From positions 1-64,000 of the forward strand of contig JBFWUW010000021.1 in the NCBI GenBank assembly GCA_050247075.1: a stretch of DNA of 64,000 nt. Direction: 5' to 3'. The notes beneath the pieces are model-generated. The model had not been told where the DNA came from and did no database searches. It worked only from the letters and a program-made list of their open reading frames with translations. Positions 25,087 to 33,579 of this stretch are shown here, in pieces. Source of the stretch: JBFWUW01 sp050247075. Its GTDB lineage: Bacteria; Planctomycetota; Planctomycetia; Pirellulales; JBFWUW01. The number at the start of each line of letters is the position of its first letter. The first letter of the stretch is position 1. Position numbers and translations under genes: made by a program.

Positions 25087-25608
25087 ATGCGCTGGTACTG
25101 GATTGACCGATTTCTGGAGTTCGAGAGCGGCCGCGGTGCCAAGGCGGTCAAAAATGTGTCGTTGTCGGAAGAGCATCTGCACGACCATTTCCCCGGCTTT
25201 CCGGTCCATCCCAACACGCTGATCATTGAAGGCTGCGCCCAATGCGGCGGTCTGCTGGTGGGTGAGCATTTGAAGCTCGCCGGCAACATGATCCTGGCCA
25301 AAATTCCCAAAGCGGTGTTTCATTTCGCGGCGGTGCCAGGCGACACCTTGACCTACAACGTCCGGCTGGAAGACATCAATAACGAAGGGGCAATGGTCTC
25401 GGCCACTAGCCATGTGGGCGATCGATTGCAGGGAGAGGTCGAGATCTTTTTTGCCAACGTGCAAGAAGGCGAGAAAGCCCGCAAGCTGTTTGAACCGGGC
25501 GACTTGTTGGCTTACTTGCAAATCTTGGGGGCCTTTCAGGTTGGCCGGGCCGCCGATGGCTCGCCCTTGCGCCCCCCTTTGGCCGCCTCCGCCGGCGGAT
25601 TAAAATGA
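25087..25608 (+). CDS. 3-hydroxyacyl-ACP dehydratase, FabZ-like (second copy)
   Basis: A 173-residue hot-dog-fold dehydratase. His34 (LHDHFPGFPVHPN) and Glu48 (LIIEGCAQCGG) keep the FabZ pair. The C-terminus has an extra segment ending in a Pro/Ala-rich tail not seen in the first copy. ATG 25087 gives the typical start MRWYWIDRF; the in-frame ATG at 25021 lies inside the ACP gene. It follows the ACP stop by 29 bases, so cotranslation or coupling is likely. Confidence 0.9.
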   Translation: MRWYWIDRFLEFESGRGAKAVKNVSLSEEHLHDHFPGFPVHPNTLIIEGCAQCGGLLVGEHLKLAGNMILAKIPKAVFHFAAVPGDTLTYNVRLEDINNEGAMVSATSHVGDRLQGEVEIFFANVQEGEKARKLFEPGDLLAYLQILGAFQVGRAADGSPLRPPLAASAGGLK

Positions 25609-25705
25609 ACCGCCGCCAAATTGATCGTTCATGCCGGGCCTGTCCGAATCGGTCTTGACAGCGGGTTCCCACACTACGGCTCGATTGGTACGAAGGGTCC
25701 ACTCC

Positions 25706-26989
25706 ATGCGTCGCCGCGTTGTTGTCACCGGAATTGGCTGCGTCACCCCCATGGGGAGCGACATCGATCGCGTCTGGCAGCGGCTGCTGAAAGGCGAGTC
25801 GGGCGTGGGCAATACCACGCTGTTCGACGCCCGCAATTTCCCCACGCGGATCTCGGCCGAGGTCCGCGATTGGGATCTGTCTGACGCCGGCGAAGACCCC
25901 AAGCAATGGGTACACCAGGGCCGGCATACGCGGTTTGCCGTGGGGGCGGCGATAAAAGCCATGCGAGATTCTGGTGTGGAGGAAGGGCGCATCGACCCCA
26001 CCCGTTTTGGCGTTTACCTCGGCAGCGGCGAAGGCCAACAAGACTTCGACCGCTTTACGGGCATGGTGGTGGCCGCGTTGACGGACGACGGCATCGACAT
26101 GGCCCGCTTCACGAAGGCAGGCTTGGAAATTTTGGATCCTATCACCGAGTTGGAACAAGAACCCAACATGCCCGTCGGGCATCTGGCGGCGCTCTTCAAT
26201 GCCCAAGGCCCCAACGCCAACTGCTTGACGGCCTGCGCCGCTAGCAGCCAGGCCGTGGGCGAGGCGACCGAGATGATTCGCCGAGGCGATGTCGACCTGA
26301 TGCTGTCGGGTGGCACGCATAGCATGATTCACCCGTTCGGTGTAACCGGCTTTAACCTGCTGACTGCGCTCAGCACCAGCAACGACGAGCCGACCAAGGC
26401 GTCGCGCCCCTTCGACCGCAATCGTAACGGCTTCGTGCTAGGCGAAGGGGCCTCGATGTTGGTTTTGGAGGATTTGGAACATGCCCAGGCCCGCGGTGCC
26501 CGCATCTACGCCGAAATCGTCGGCTACGGCAGTACCGCCGATGCCTTCCGCATCACCGATACCCACCCCGAGGGCCGCGGTGCCGTAAGTTGCCTAAAGA
26601 TGGCCCTGGCCGACGCCAAACTTAACCCGACCGACATTCATTACATTAATGCCCACGGCACCAGCACCGCGGTCAACGACAAGGTAGAAACACTGGCCAT
26701 CAAGAAGGTCTTTGGCGACCACGCCTATAAGGTGCCGATTTCCAGCACGAAGAGCATGATGGGGCATTTGATTGCCGCGGCAGGAGCCACCGAGTTGATT
26801 GTCTGCCTGTTGGCCATTCGCGACAATGCCCTGCCCCCCACGATCAACTACGATACGCCCGACCCCGAGTGCGACCTGGACTACATTCCCAACCAGGCAC
26901 GGCAAGTCCCCTGCGACGTGGCCGCCAGCAACAGTTTTGGCTTTGGCGGACAAAACGTGACCTTGATCGCCTCGCGGTTCAAGGGCTAG
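25706..26989 (+). CDS. fabF: Beta-ketoacyl-ACP synthase II family (FabF)
   Basis: Condensing enzyme that extends acyl chains by two carbons from malonyl-ACP. The 427-residue product has the thiolase-fold triad: Cys177 in LTACAASSQA, His317 in NAHGTSTAVND and His354 in SMMGHLIAAAG, with Lys349 just before. The intact cysteine argues against a chain-length-factor role. ATG 25706 was chosen because the family begins RRVVVTGIG here; the in-frame ATG at 25631 adds 25 residues lacking homology. It ends the four-gene block that begins with FabZ at 24059. Confidence 0.93.
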   Translation: MRRRVVVTGIGCVTPMGSDIDRVWQRLLKGESGVGNTTLFDARNFPTRISAEVRDWDLSDAGEDPKQWVHQGRHTRFAVGAAIKAMRDSGVEEGRIDPTRFGVYLGSGEGQQDFDRFTGMVVAALTDDGIDMARFTKAGLEILDPITELEQEPNMPVGHLAALFNAQGPNANCLTACAASSQAVGEATEMIRRGDVDLMLSGGTHSMIHPFGVTGFNLLTALSTSNDEPTKASRPFDRNRNGFVLGEGASMLVLEDLEHAQARGARIYAEIVGYGSTADAFRITDTHPEGRGAVSCLKMALADAKLNPTDIHYINAHGTSTAVNDKVETLAIKKVFGDHAYKVPISSTKSMMGHLIAAAGATELIVCLLAIRDNALPPTINYDTPDPECDLDYIPNQARQVPCDVAASNSFGFGGQNVTLIASRFKG

Positions 26990-27214
26990 GAACAGAGCAG
27001 CTAATTCTTGGTACCTGCGCGAACCTGTGTCGGCTGGGGCGTGTCTTAACCGTCAACAGCAGGGCGCTCTCGCCCCTTGTGGCCCACAGGGCGATACCTA
27101 CAATCAACGGGGTATAAATCGTCCGTTGCCCGCCGGTTGGTCTGCGACACATCTCTCTCGCGATTGCGTTCTTGCCGGCCGGTATTGTTCATACCTAGCC
27201 GGAAGGCCTGCCTC

Positions 27215-28222
27215 ATGTCGCGTCGTTTTGTCAATCAGCTTGCGCATCAAGACACGGTCGATCAGATTTTCTTGGCCAATAACAAGCAACTTCGCCCCAA
27301 TCGCAACGGGAATCTGTTCTTGCAAGTGGAGTTGTCCGACCGCACTGGCATGTTGGCGGCCCGGCTGTGGAATGCCAACGATGCGGTTTATCGTAGTTTT
27401 GACGATGGCGACTATATCCGCGTGGCGGGGACGGCGCAGGTTTATCAAGGGGCCATGCAGATCATTGCCACGTCGATCAATCGCGCGTCGGCCAGCGATA
27501 TCGACCCGGCCGATTTCGTCCCGCTGGCCATGATCGACCTTGACCGTCTGGTCGGACGGCTGGGTGAACTGCTACGCGGCATGAACGACCCCCACCTGCG
27601 GTCTTTGGCCGAGTGCTTTCTGACGGATGAAGCCTTCATGGCCAAGCTCAGCAAGGCCCCGGCGGGCGTCAAGAACCATCACGCCTACCACGGCGGGCTG
27701 CTGGACCATGTGGTCAACCTGATGGAGGTCACGCACCGGGTGGCACCGCTCTACCCGGCCATCGACGCCGACATGCTGCTGATGGGGGCCTTCATCCACG
27801 ATCTGGGCAAGATCGACGAATTGGCCTACGAACGGACCTTTAGCTACACGGACGAAGGACAATTGATCGGCCATCTGGTGATGGCCGTGAGCATGCTGGA
27901 GCAAAAAGTCCGCGAGGCCGAACGTCTCTCGGGCGAGCCGCTGCCGGCGGAAGCCGTGCTGCGGCTGAAGCACATCATTGTCAGCCATCATGGCGAATAT
28001 GAGTTTGGCTCGCCCAAGCTGCCGATGACGCTGGAAGCCATCGCCATTCATTGCCTCGACAACCTCGATGCCAAACTCTTTAGTTTTCAACAACAAATGC
28101 GAGACGACGCCAACGTGGAAAGCGCCTGGACCAGTTTCAACCCACAGCTCAATCGCAAGCTGTTCAAGGGGCGGCAGTCCGCCGCGGAAGGCGAACAGCC
28201 CGCCAGCGAAAACCAAGGGTGA
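27215..28222 (+). CDS. YhaM-like 3'-5' exoribonuclease (OB fold plus HD domain)
   Basis: Predicted to degrade RNA, and possibly single-stranded DNA, from the 3' end. The N-terminal part (about 1-95) is an OB fold; the remainder is an HD phosphohydrolase domain with HHAYHGGLLDHV at 155-166 and the metal pair His195-Asp196 in GAFIHDLGKI. The length of 335 residues matches YhaM (about 310-330). ATG 27215 is preceded by GGAAGG and by no family sequence, so the longer in-frame start at 27077 is rejected. RNase R follows 141 bases downstream, making an RNA-decay pair. Confidence 0.88.
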   Translation: MSRRFVNQLAHQDTVDQIFLANNKQLRPNRNGNLFLQVELSDRTGMLAARLWNANDAVYRSFDDGDYIRVAGTAQVYQGAMQIIATSINRASASDIDPADFVPLAMIDLDRLVGRLGELLRGMNDPHLRSLAECFLTDEAFMAKLSKAPAGVKNHHAYHGGLLDHVVNLMEVTHRVAPLYPAIDADMLLMGAFIHDLGKIDELAYERTFSYTDEGQLIGHLVMAVSMLEQKVREAERLSGEPLPAEAVLRLKHIIVSHHGEYEFGSPKLPMTLEAIAIHCLDNLDAKLFSFQQQMRDDANVESAWTSFNPQLNRKLFKGRQSAAEGEQPASENQG

Positions 28223-28363
28223 TTGAATCGTGGATAGGTGCCCCCTGCATGAAATGGCGGAGCGGAGCCGAAATCATTGCGAACATAACGCGAACAGATC
28301 GTTGATCGAGAGTCCACGGCCAGCGATCGAACTATTTACAAACAGACTCGAAGGAAATCACAT

Positions 28364-30868
28364 TTGACGAACGAATCACAAGAACCTCGCGAAGCAAACA
28401 CATCGCCGCCCATCGGCCTGGAACAACGGCTGCTGGCCCACGTTAACCAGCCCAACTACCAACCCGTCAAGCCGCGGGTGATTGCCAAGAAACTGGGGCT
28501 GAATGCCGAGCAAGCCATACAGCTTCGCCGGGCCGTCAAGAAACTGGTGCAGGAGGGTAAAATCGGCTACGGGTCGAACCACCTGGTGAAGGCCGTTCCC
28601 CCCGGCACGGCCAAGCTGGCCGCTGGCAAACGAGCCGCTGCCGTGCCGCCCCCCCCCGCCGATAAGAAACGCGGAGCAGGTGTCGAACAAAAACCGAAAC
28701 GGCGGGACCACGCCAATCCCATTCTGAATGAACAGAGTTCCCCGTCTGACTCCGCCGGCGAAACTCCCTCTCCGGCCGAGGCCGAAACGGAGCGACTCGC
28801 CAGGCGTCTCAAAACACGGGAAAAGAAAGCCTCGGGCGATGGCAAGCATGTGACGGGCGTTTATCGCCGCACGCAAAGCGGCTTTGGCTTCGTCCGGCCT
28901 TCGACCTCCACGCCAGCGGACGAACGAACGCTCGATGTGTTTATTCCCGCCGACAAAGCCCTTGATGCCGTATCGGGCGACACGGTGCTGGTCCGTGTCA
29001 GCAGCCGCCGCGACCCTCGCCGCCCCAACCGCATCGGCGAAATCACGGAGGTGATCGAACGCGACTCGCACCAGTTCGTTGGAACCTATTTTGAATCGGC
29101 CGGCACGGCCTATGTGGAAGTCGATGGCGCGGTATTTGGCCAACCCGTCCGCGTGGGCGATCCCGGTGCCAAGAATGCCCGCACGGACGACAAGGTCGTG
29201 TTTGAAATGGTCGTCTTTCCCTCGCAGACGCACGAGGGTGAAGGGGTGATTACCGAGGTGCTCGGCCCGCGCGGCGCGCCAGGCGTAGACACCTTATCCA
29301 TCATCCGTGAATACAATCTGCCGGAGGATTTTGCCCTAGACACCCTAGCGGAAGCCCGTCTGCAAGCCGACCGGTTCGACGAGAACGACTTGTCGGGCCG
29401 CACCGACCTGACGGGCCAGACCATCATCACCATCGACCCTGTCGATGCCCGCGACTTTGACGACGCGATCTCGCTGGAGCGCGTGGCCAAAGATCACTGG
29501 CGGCTGGGGGTGCATATCGCCGATGTGTCGCATTTCGTGCAGCCGGGAACTGCCCTGGACCGTGAAGCCCACGACCGCGGCACCAGCGTTTATCTGCCCG
29601 ACCGGGTGATCCCCATGATCCCGGAGATCATCAGCAACGGGCTGGCCAGCTTACAGCCTGACCGCGTGCGGTTCACCAAGACGGTGTTTATCGAGTTCAC
29701 GCCCGATGGCGTACCGGTGGGGAGCGAGTTCCATTCGGCCGCCATCCGCAGCGTGCGGCGGTTTGCCTACGAAGAGGTGGATGAATACCTGGCCGACCCA
29801 GAACCGTGGAAGAAAAAGCTTACGCCGCGGGTGCATTCGTTGTTGGAACGGATGCACGAGTTAGCCATGATCTTGCGCAACCGTCGGCTGCGCAAGGGGG
29901 CGTTGGAACTAACCATGCCCGAGGTCAAGATCGATCTCGACCGCGATGGCCGCATTTCCGGCGCGCATGTGGCGGCCAACACGGTCAGCCACCAGATCAT
30001 CGAGGAGTTCATGCTGGCCGCCAACGTGGCGGCCGCCGAAAAACTGCGCGAGGAAAAACTGCACTTTCTCCGCCGCGTCCATTCGCCCCCCGATCCGCGA
30101 AAGCTGAAATTACTGACGGCGTTTGTGGCTGGCTTGGGCTTTGCCGTCGAGAGCCTGGAGAGCCGCTTTGAACTGCAGCGTCTGCTGGCATTGGTGGAGG
30201 ACCGGCCCGAGCGCCAGGCCATCAACTATGCCGCGCTCCGCAGCTTGCAGCGGGCCGTCTACAGCCCGGCCGACGAAGGGCACTACGCGTTGGCCTTTGA
30301 GTGCTACACGCACTTTACCTCCCCCATTCGCCGCTACCCCGACTTGCACATCCATCGCCTGCTGCAGGCGGTCTTGATGCACCAGCGGCCCAAGAAGAAC
30401 GACCTGGTTTCCGTCGCCTTATTGGGCGAGCACTGTTCCACCTTGGAACGCAGGGCCGAAGCCGCCGAGCGCGAGCTGATCAAAGTCAAGCTGCTGGCCT
30501 ATCTGCAAGAGCGGATTGGCGAGGAGTTCGATGCCGTCATCACGGGGGTGGAAACTTTTGGCCTGTTTGCCCAAGGGATTGAAATGCCCGCCGAGGGGCT
30601 GATCCACGTCACCTCGTTGACCGATGACTACTATCGTTATGACAAGTCCAGCCACAGCCTGAATGGGCATCGGGCTGGAAACCAGTTCCGCCTGGGAGAC
30701 ACCATTCGCGTCAGCGTGGCCCGCGTCGATATCGAACGCCGCGCGCTCGACTTCCGGCTGGTGCAGCGCGGTCCCGCCGCCCCCCGGCCACGGGCGGAAA
30801 AACCCGCCCGGCGAAAGCCCGGTACATCCGGCGGTAAGCCCCCCTTCAAAAAGAAGAAGCGGCGATAG
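28364..30868 (+). CDS. rnr: Ribonuclease R
   Basis: Processive 3'-5' exoribonuclease acting on structured RNA. The 834-residue product shows an N-terminal winged-helix-like region (about 20-85), a Lys/Pro-rich linker, cold-shock folds (GVYRRTQSGFGFVRP), the RNB catalytic domain with TIDPVDARDFDDAI near 357-370 (metal-binding aspartates), and a C-terminal S1 domain near 720-800 (VETFGLFAQG), ending in a basic tail. Translation starts at TTG 28364, supported by AAGGAAAT about seven bases upstream. A run of nine C residues at 28649-28657 lies in the linker. Confidence 0.95.
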   Translation: MTNESQEPREANTSPPIGLEQRLLAHVNQPNYQPVKPRVIAKKLGLNAEQAIQLRRAVKKLVQEGKIGYGSNHLVKAVPPGTAKLAAGKRAAAVPPPPADKKRGAGVEQKPKRRDHANPILNEQSSPSDSAGETPSPAEAETERLARRLKTREKKASGDGKHVTGVYRRTQSGFGFVRPSTSTPADERTLDVFIPADKALDAVSGDTVLVRVSSRRDPRRPNRIGEITEVIERDSHQFVGTYFESAGTAYVEVDGAVFGQPVRVGDPGAKNARTDDKVVFEMVVFPSQTHEGEGVITEVLGPRGAPGVDTLSIIREYNLPEDFALDTLAEARLQADRFDENDLSGRTDLTGQTIITIDPVDARDFDDAISLERVAKDHWRLGVHIADVSHFVQPGTALDREAHDRGTSVYLPDRVIPMIPEIISNGLASLQPDRVRFTKTVFIEFTPDGVPVGSEFHSAAIRSVRRFAYEEVDEYLADPEPWKKKLTPRVHSLLERMHELAMILRNRRLRKGALELTMPEVKIDLDRDGRISGAHVAANTVSHQIIEEFMLAANVAAAEKLREEKLHFLRRVHSPPDPRKLKLLTAFVAGLGFAVESLESRFELQRLLALVEDRPERQAINYAALRSLQRAVYSPADEGHYALAFECYTHFTSPIRRYPDLHIHRLLQAVLMHQRPKKNDLVSVALLGEHCSTLERRAEAAERELIKVKLLAYLQERIGEEFDAVITGVETFGLFAQGIEMPAEGLIHVTSLTDDYYRYDKSSHSLNGHRAGNQFRLGDTIRVSVARVDIERRALDFRLVQRGPAAPRPRAEKPARRKPGTSGGKPPFKKKKRR

Positions 30869-30881
30869 GTGCCGGGAATTT

Positions 30882-32000
30882 CTAGGACGACTTTAACCCG
30901 TACTTGTCGAGCCACAGGCGGAAGTCTTTGAGTTTGAAAAACTCAATGTCATCGCCGAATTGATCGGCCGTCAGCGGAGAATCGTCGTCGGGGATCACCA
31001 CTTTTAGCCCGGTGTCGATGGTACGATCGCCGTCCACCCCGGCCTGGTGAAGCATTTCGTCCAGGACCGCCTGGTCGTCTTCGATCAGGGCTTTCATCAA
31101 CCGCACGCCGTCGTAGCCCATGCGGTAGGGGTTTTGCACGACCAGCACGTCGATCAGCCCGGCCTCGGTGTGTTGGATGGCGTCCTGGTCGGCGTCGAAG
31201 CAAACAATGGTAAATTTGTCGCGGGCGTTCTGGTCTTGCACCACATCGACAATCTTGCCGGCGTTGTACGACCAGATGCCGACCAAAAACTTGAGATCGG
31301 GATGATTGCGGATGGCGTTGCGGACGTTCTCCTTGGCCTTGGACATGTCGATTTCGTCCCCCATGTTGTCCTTGGCCACGAAGTTTTTGCCGGCCCCCTC
31401 GGCAAACCCGTCCACGCGTTGGATAGCGTTGTGGGCACCCGTCCGGCCGACGAACGTCACGTATTCGCCGCCGTCGGGCCGCAGCAGCCGCGCGGCGGTT
31501 CCCAGCAGGCGGCCCCCCGCCAGGTTGTTGCTGCCGACAAAGGCATAGCGGGCGTCCCGCAGGTTTTCGTTGAGGTCAGAGTCGATGGCAATGACCTTAA
31601 CGCCTTTCTTGCGAAGCGCGCGTAGCTCGTCGGCGATCGCCACGTTATCCCGGTCGGTCACGGAGATGCCTACGGCTGCCACGTCCGATTGCGTGGCAAT
31701 CTGACGCAATTTGTCGAGTTGACCCTCATTGGTGCCGTCGTTGGCCATGAAGGTGGCCTCCAGGCCGGCCGCGGCCAGGCCAAAGTCCTTGGCGGCCGCT
31801 TGTAGCCCCGTCTCGGCCGCCTTCCAAAAGTCCGAATAACCGTTGGTCAGCAAGATAATCCGCCGTTTGTCCCCCGCGTTTGCACCCGTGGAACCGTCCC
31901 CCGCCGGCCCCGGCGTGGAGTTCGTATTGCAACCGATGAGACACCCCAAAGCCAATGCGACAAAGGCCATCCGCCGCGCCGAGACCATCTTTTCCACCAT
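30882..32000 (-). CDS. Sugar-type ABC transporter substrate-binding lipoprotein (orphan)
   Basis: A periplasmic-binding-protein family I member anchored as a lipoprotein: a signal segment (8-23) ends LIGC with Cys24, followed by a Thr/Gly-rich tether and the fold beginning RRIILLTNGYSDFWKAAETG. The pattern (TNEGQLDKLRQIATQSDVAA, VIAIDSDLNENLR, GYDGVRLM) matches ribose-like binding proteins. ATG 32000 was chosen since upstream in-frame residues are not signal-like. No permease or ATPase gene lies nearby, so it may serve a transporter elsewhere or act as a sensor. Confidence 0.9.
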   Translation of the reverse strand: MVEKMVSARRMAFVALALGCLIGCNTNSTPGPAGDGSTGANAGDKRRIILLTNGYSDFWKAAETGLQAAAKDFGLAAAGLEATFMANDGTNEGQLDKLRQIATQSDVAAVGISVTDRDNVAIADELRALRKKGVKVIAIDSDLNENLRDARYAFVGSNNLAGGRLLGTAARLLRPDGGEYVTFVGRTGAHNAIQRVDGFAEGAGKNFVAKDNMGDEIDMSKAKENVRNAIRNHPDLKFLVGIWSYNAGKIVDVVQDQNARDKFTIVCFDADQDAIQHTEAGLIDVLVVQNPYRMGYDGVRLMKALIEDDQAVLDEMLHQAGVDGDRTIDTGLKVVIPDDDSPLTADQFGDDIEFFKLKDFRLWLDKYGLKSS

Positions 32001-32054
32001 GAGAAATCCGCCTTTTTCGTAGAGAGAATGGCTCGCACTTTCCAAGTCGCCTGC

Positions 32055-32083
32055 ATTATGGGAATAGACTTGTGGCAACGCAA
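32055..32083 (-). promoter_or_regulatory. Candidate sigma-70 promoter for the substrate-binding lipoprotein
   Basis: Reading the minus strand, TTGCGT (32083-32078) and CATAAT (32060-32055) are spaced by 17 bases, placing a start site about 48 bases before ATG 32000. Found by eye. Confidence 0.4.
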
Positions 32084-32136
32084 GAATGCGCCTATTCTCC
32101 GTGAGAAATGGCAAGCCGTCACGCTGCATGATTCCC

Positions 32137-32514
32137 ATGAGCCACAAACGCAAGAAGAGACCCCGGCTTAAACCGCCTGCCACGATTGGCGAGGCGAAGT
32201 CCTCAGCCGAACGCAAGAAGTTGCGCAACAGGTTGCGGTCGTTGGCCAAGGAAGGGCGCGTCGCCAACGGCGTGGAATTGCCCGCCGGCGCTATCCCGGC
32301 TGATCTGGCCAGGCAGGCTCCCAACAATTCTTGGGGGCCGCCGTTGTACTATGTCGATCAACCCTTTCGATGCGTTGATTGTGGTGTGGAGCAAGTTTGG
32401 ACTGCCACGCAACAAAAGTGGTATTTCGAGGTTGCCAAGGGATCCATCTACGGGCGGGCCAAACGGTGCCGAGCATGCCGCCGCAAGCATAAATCTGGCG
32501 GCAAGCCTCAATAG
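32137..32514 (+). CDS. Small zinc-ribbon protein
   Basis: A 125-residue basic protein with no identified function. A Lys/Arg-rich N-terminus (MSHKRKKRPR) precedes a C-terminal treble-clef-like zinc ribbon with Cys79 and Cys82 (CVDC), and Cys111 and Cys114 (CRAC), enclosing an aromatic YFEV core. Such proteins are common, small and uncharacterised in planctomycetes; nucleic-acid binding is plausible from the charge. The start could be ATG 32128 or 32137. The gene is divergent from the binding lipoprotein. Confidence 0.75.
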   Translation: MSHKRKKRPRLKPPATIGEAKSSAERKKLRNRLRSLAKEGRVANGVELPAGAIPADLARQAPNNSWGPPLYYVDQPFRCVDCGVEQVWTATQQKWYFEVAKGSIYGRAKRCRACRRKHKSGGKPQ

Positions 32515-32647
32515 CCGGGGCATGGCGTCGCAACGCCACTTGCATTTGGCCGCCTGCCGCCACACATGGGTGAAAGGGACCATGACGAAACAGCCATTCC
32601 TTGCCACGGCTGAACCGGTCTTATGTCAACTGCCCAAGAAATTCGCT

Positions 32648-33088
32648 CTACCCTGTCCGCCGGGGCAGCCAGTTGTAGACGCGGCGAAGGGCCGCTTCGA
32701 CCGTGCCCGTCACGGTTTGGCGGCTGACGGGCTTGGAGAGGACCGAAAAGGCATCGGCCAGTTGGGCCTGCTGAATCAGTTCCTCGTCGGCGTCGGCTGA
32801 GAGGATGATGCATGGCATGAGGGCCTTGAACTGCTTCACCAGTCGGACAACTTCCAGCCCGGTCAGCTTGGGCATGTGCATATCCAGCAACAGCAAGTGA
32901 ACTTCTTGATGCTGCACGATATGCATGGCTTCTTCACCGTCGCAGGCCAACAACGTGCGGTAGCCCTGCGGCTCGAACACGCCGCGCAGCGTCTCCCGGA
33001 AACCGGGATTGTCGTCGGTGATGAGCAGTCGTGGATGCTCGATGGCCACGGCGATTCTCGCTTGGCGAGAGGCAACTATTGGTGCCAA
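32648..33088 (-). CDS. Stand-alone response regulator receiver (CheY-like)
   Basis: A single receiver domain of 146 residues without an output domain. The acidic pair Asp25-Asp26, phosphoacceptor Asp69 (LLLLDMHMPK), Ser97 and Lys119 (LSKPV) are all present, so phosphorylation should be possible. No histidine kinase is adjacent; the partner must be encoded elsewhere. A GTG at 33049 would remove 13 weakly conserved residues and is a possible true start. Confidence 0.9.
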   Translation of the reverse strand: MAPIVASRQARIAVAIEHPRLLITDDNPGFRETLRGVFEPQGYRTLLACDGEEAMHIVQHQEVHLLLLDMHMPKLTGLEVVRLVKQFKALMPCIILSADADEELIQQAQLADAFSVLSKPVSRQTVTGTVEAALRRVYNWLPRRTG

Positions 33089-33407
33089 AAGGGCTTAACG
33101 CATATCGCAAAACGCTAAACAGCAACTTCAATGCCAGCTTGCGTGGGCATCCGCCACGTAACTGGGAGGAATCGCCCTAACCTCTGACACAATCTTATCT
33201 TGTAATTGAAAGCCGGTCGCCGGGAAAGAGAAAATAGGGGATTTGTCGCGGCTTAGTTGCGGATTTTCCGACCCGATCCTGCCGAGTTGGCAGGCAGTAG
33301 CGAGAGGTGGCCCCGATTGGAAATGGCCCCGGCAGGGGCTTAAACCAACGTTCGGCGTTGATGCACCGTGACCGGTGCTAGGAATGGCACGCGGATCGTA
33401 GCCGCCG

Positions 33408-33452
33408 GGAAACGCCTCCTCCAAGCGGATCGGCGATGGAATCGCCTCCTAC
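33408..33452. repeat. Composite copy of dispersed repeat A
   Basis: Bases 33429-33452 are an exact match to the right arm at 12556-12579. The fragment at 33408-33420 (GGAAACGCCTCCT) equals the reverse complement of part of the degenerate copy at 23154. An ATG within the repeat starts a frame that reads into sdhC. Confidence 0.75.
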
Positions 33453-33469
33453 AGCGGCGTTTCGGCTCC

Positions 33470-33497
33470 TTGCCAGCGGGCGATGCATTCCTATACT
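33470..33497 (+). promoter_or_regulatory. Candidate sigma-70 promoter for sdhCAB
   Basis: TTGCCA at 33470-33475 and TATACT at 33492-33497 are 16 bases apart, 82 bases before the GTG start of sdhC. The -10 matches consensus at five of six positions. Confidence 0.5.
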
Positions 33498-33579
33498 ACA
33501 GAGGCTCTTGCTGAAAATTGCGATCATCGCCCAATTCAACACCTCGTCCAACCGAGGTATTTCGTCAGGAAGGCCCGCT

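Larger units (their letters stand above)
33089..33579. other. 491-base intergenic region upstream of sdhC with repeats and a promoter
   Basis: No gene was found. The region holds a small hairpin (GCACC at 33364-33368 with GGTGC at 33374-33378), a repeat A copy at 33429-33452 with a fragment GGAAACGCCTCCT at 33408-33420, and a good promoter at 33470-33497. A run of GC-rich inverted bits near 33320-33380 (CCCCGGCAGGGG, AACGTTCGGCGTT) may be another repeat family. Confidence 0.55.
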
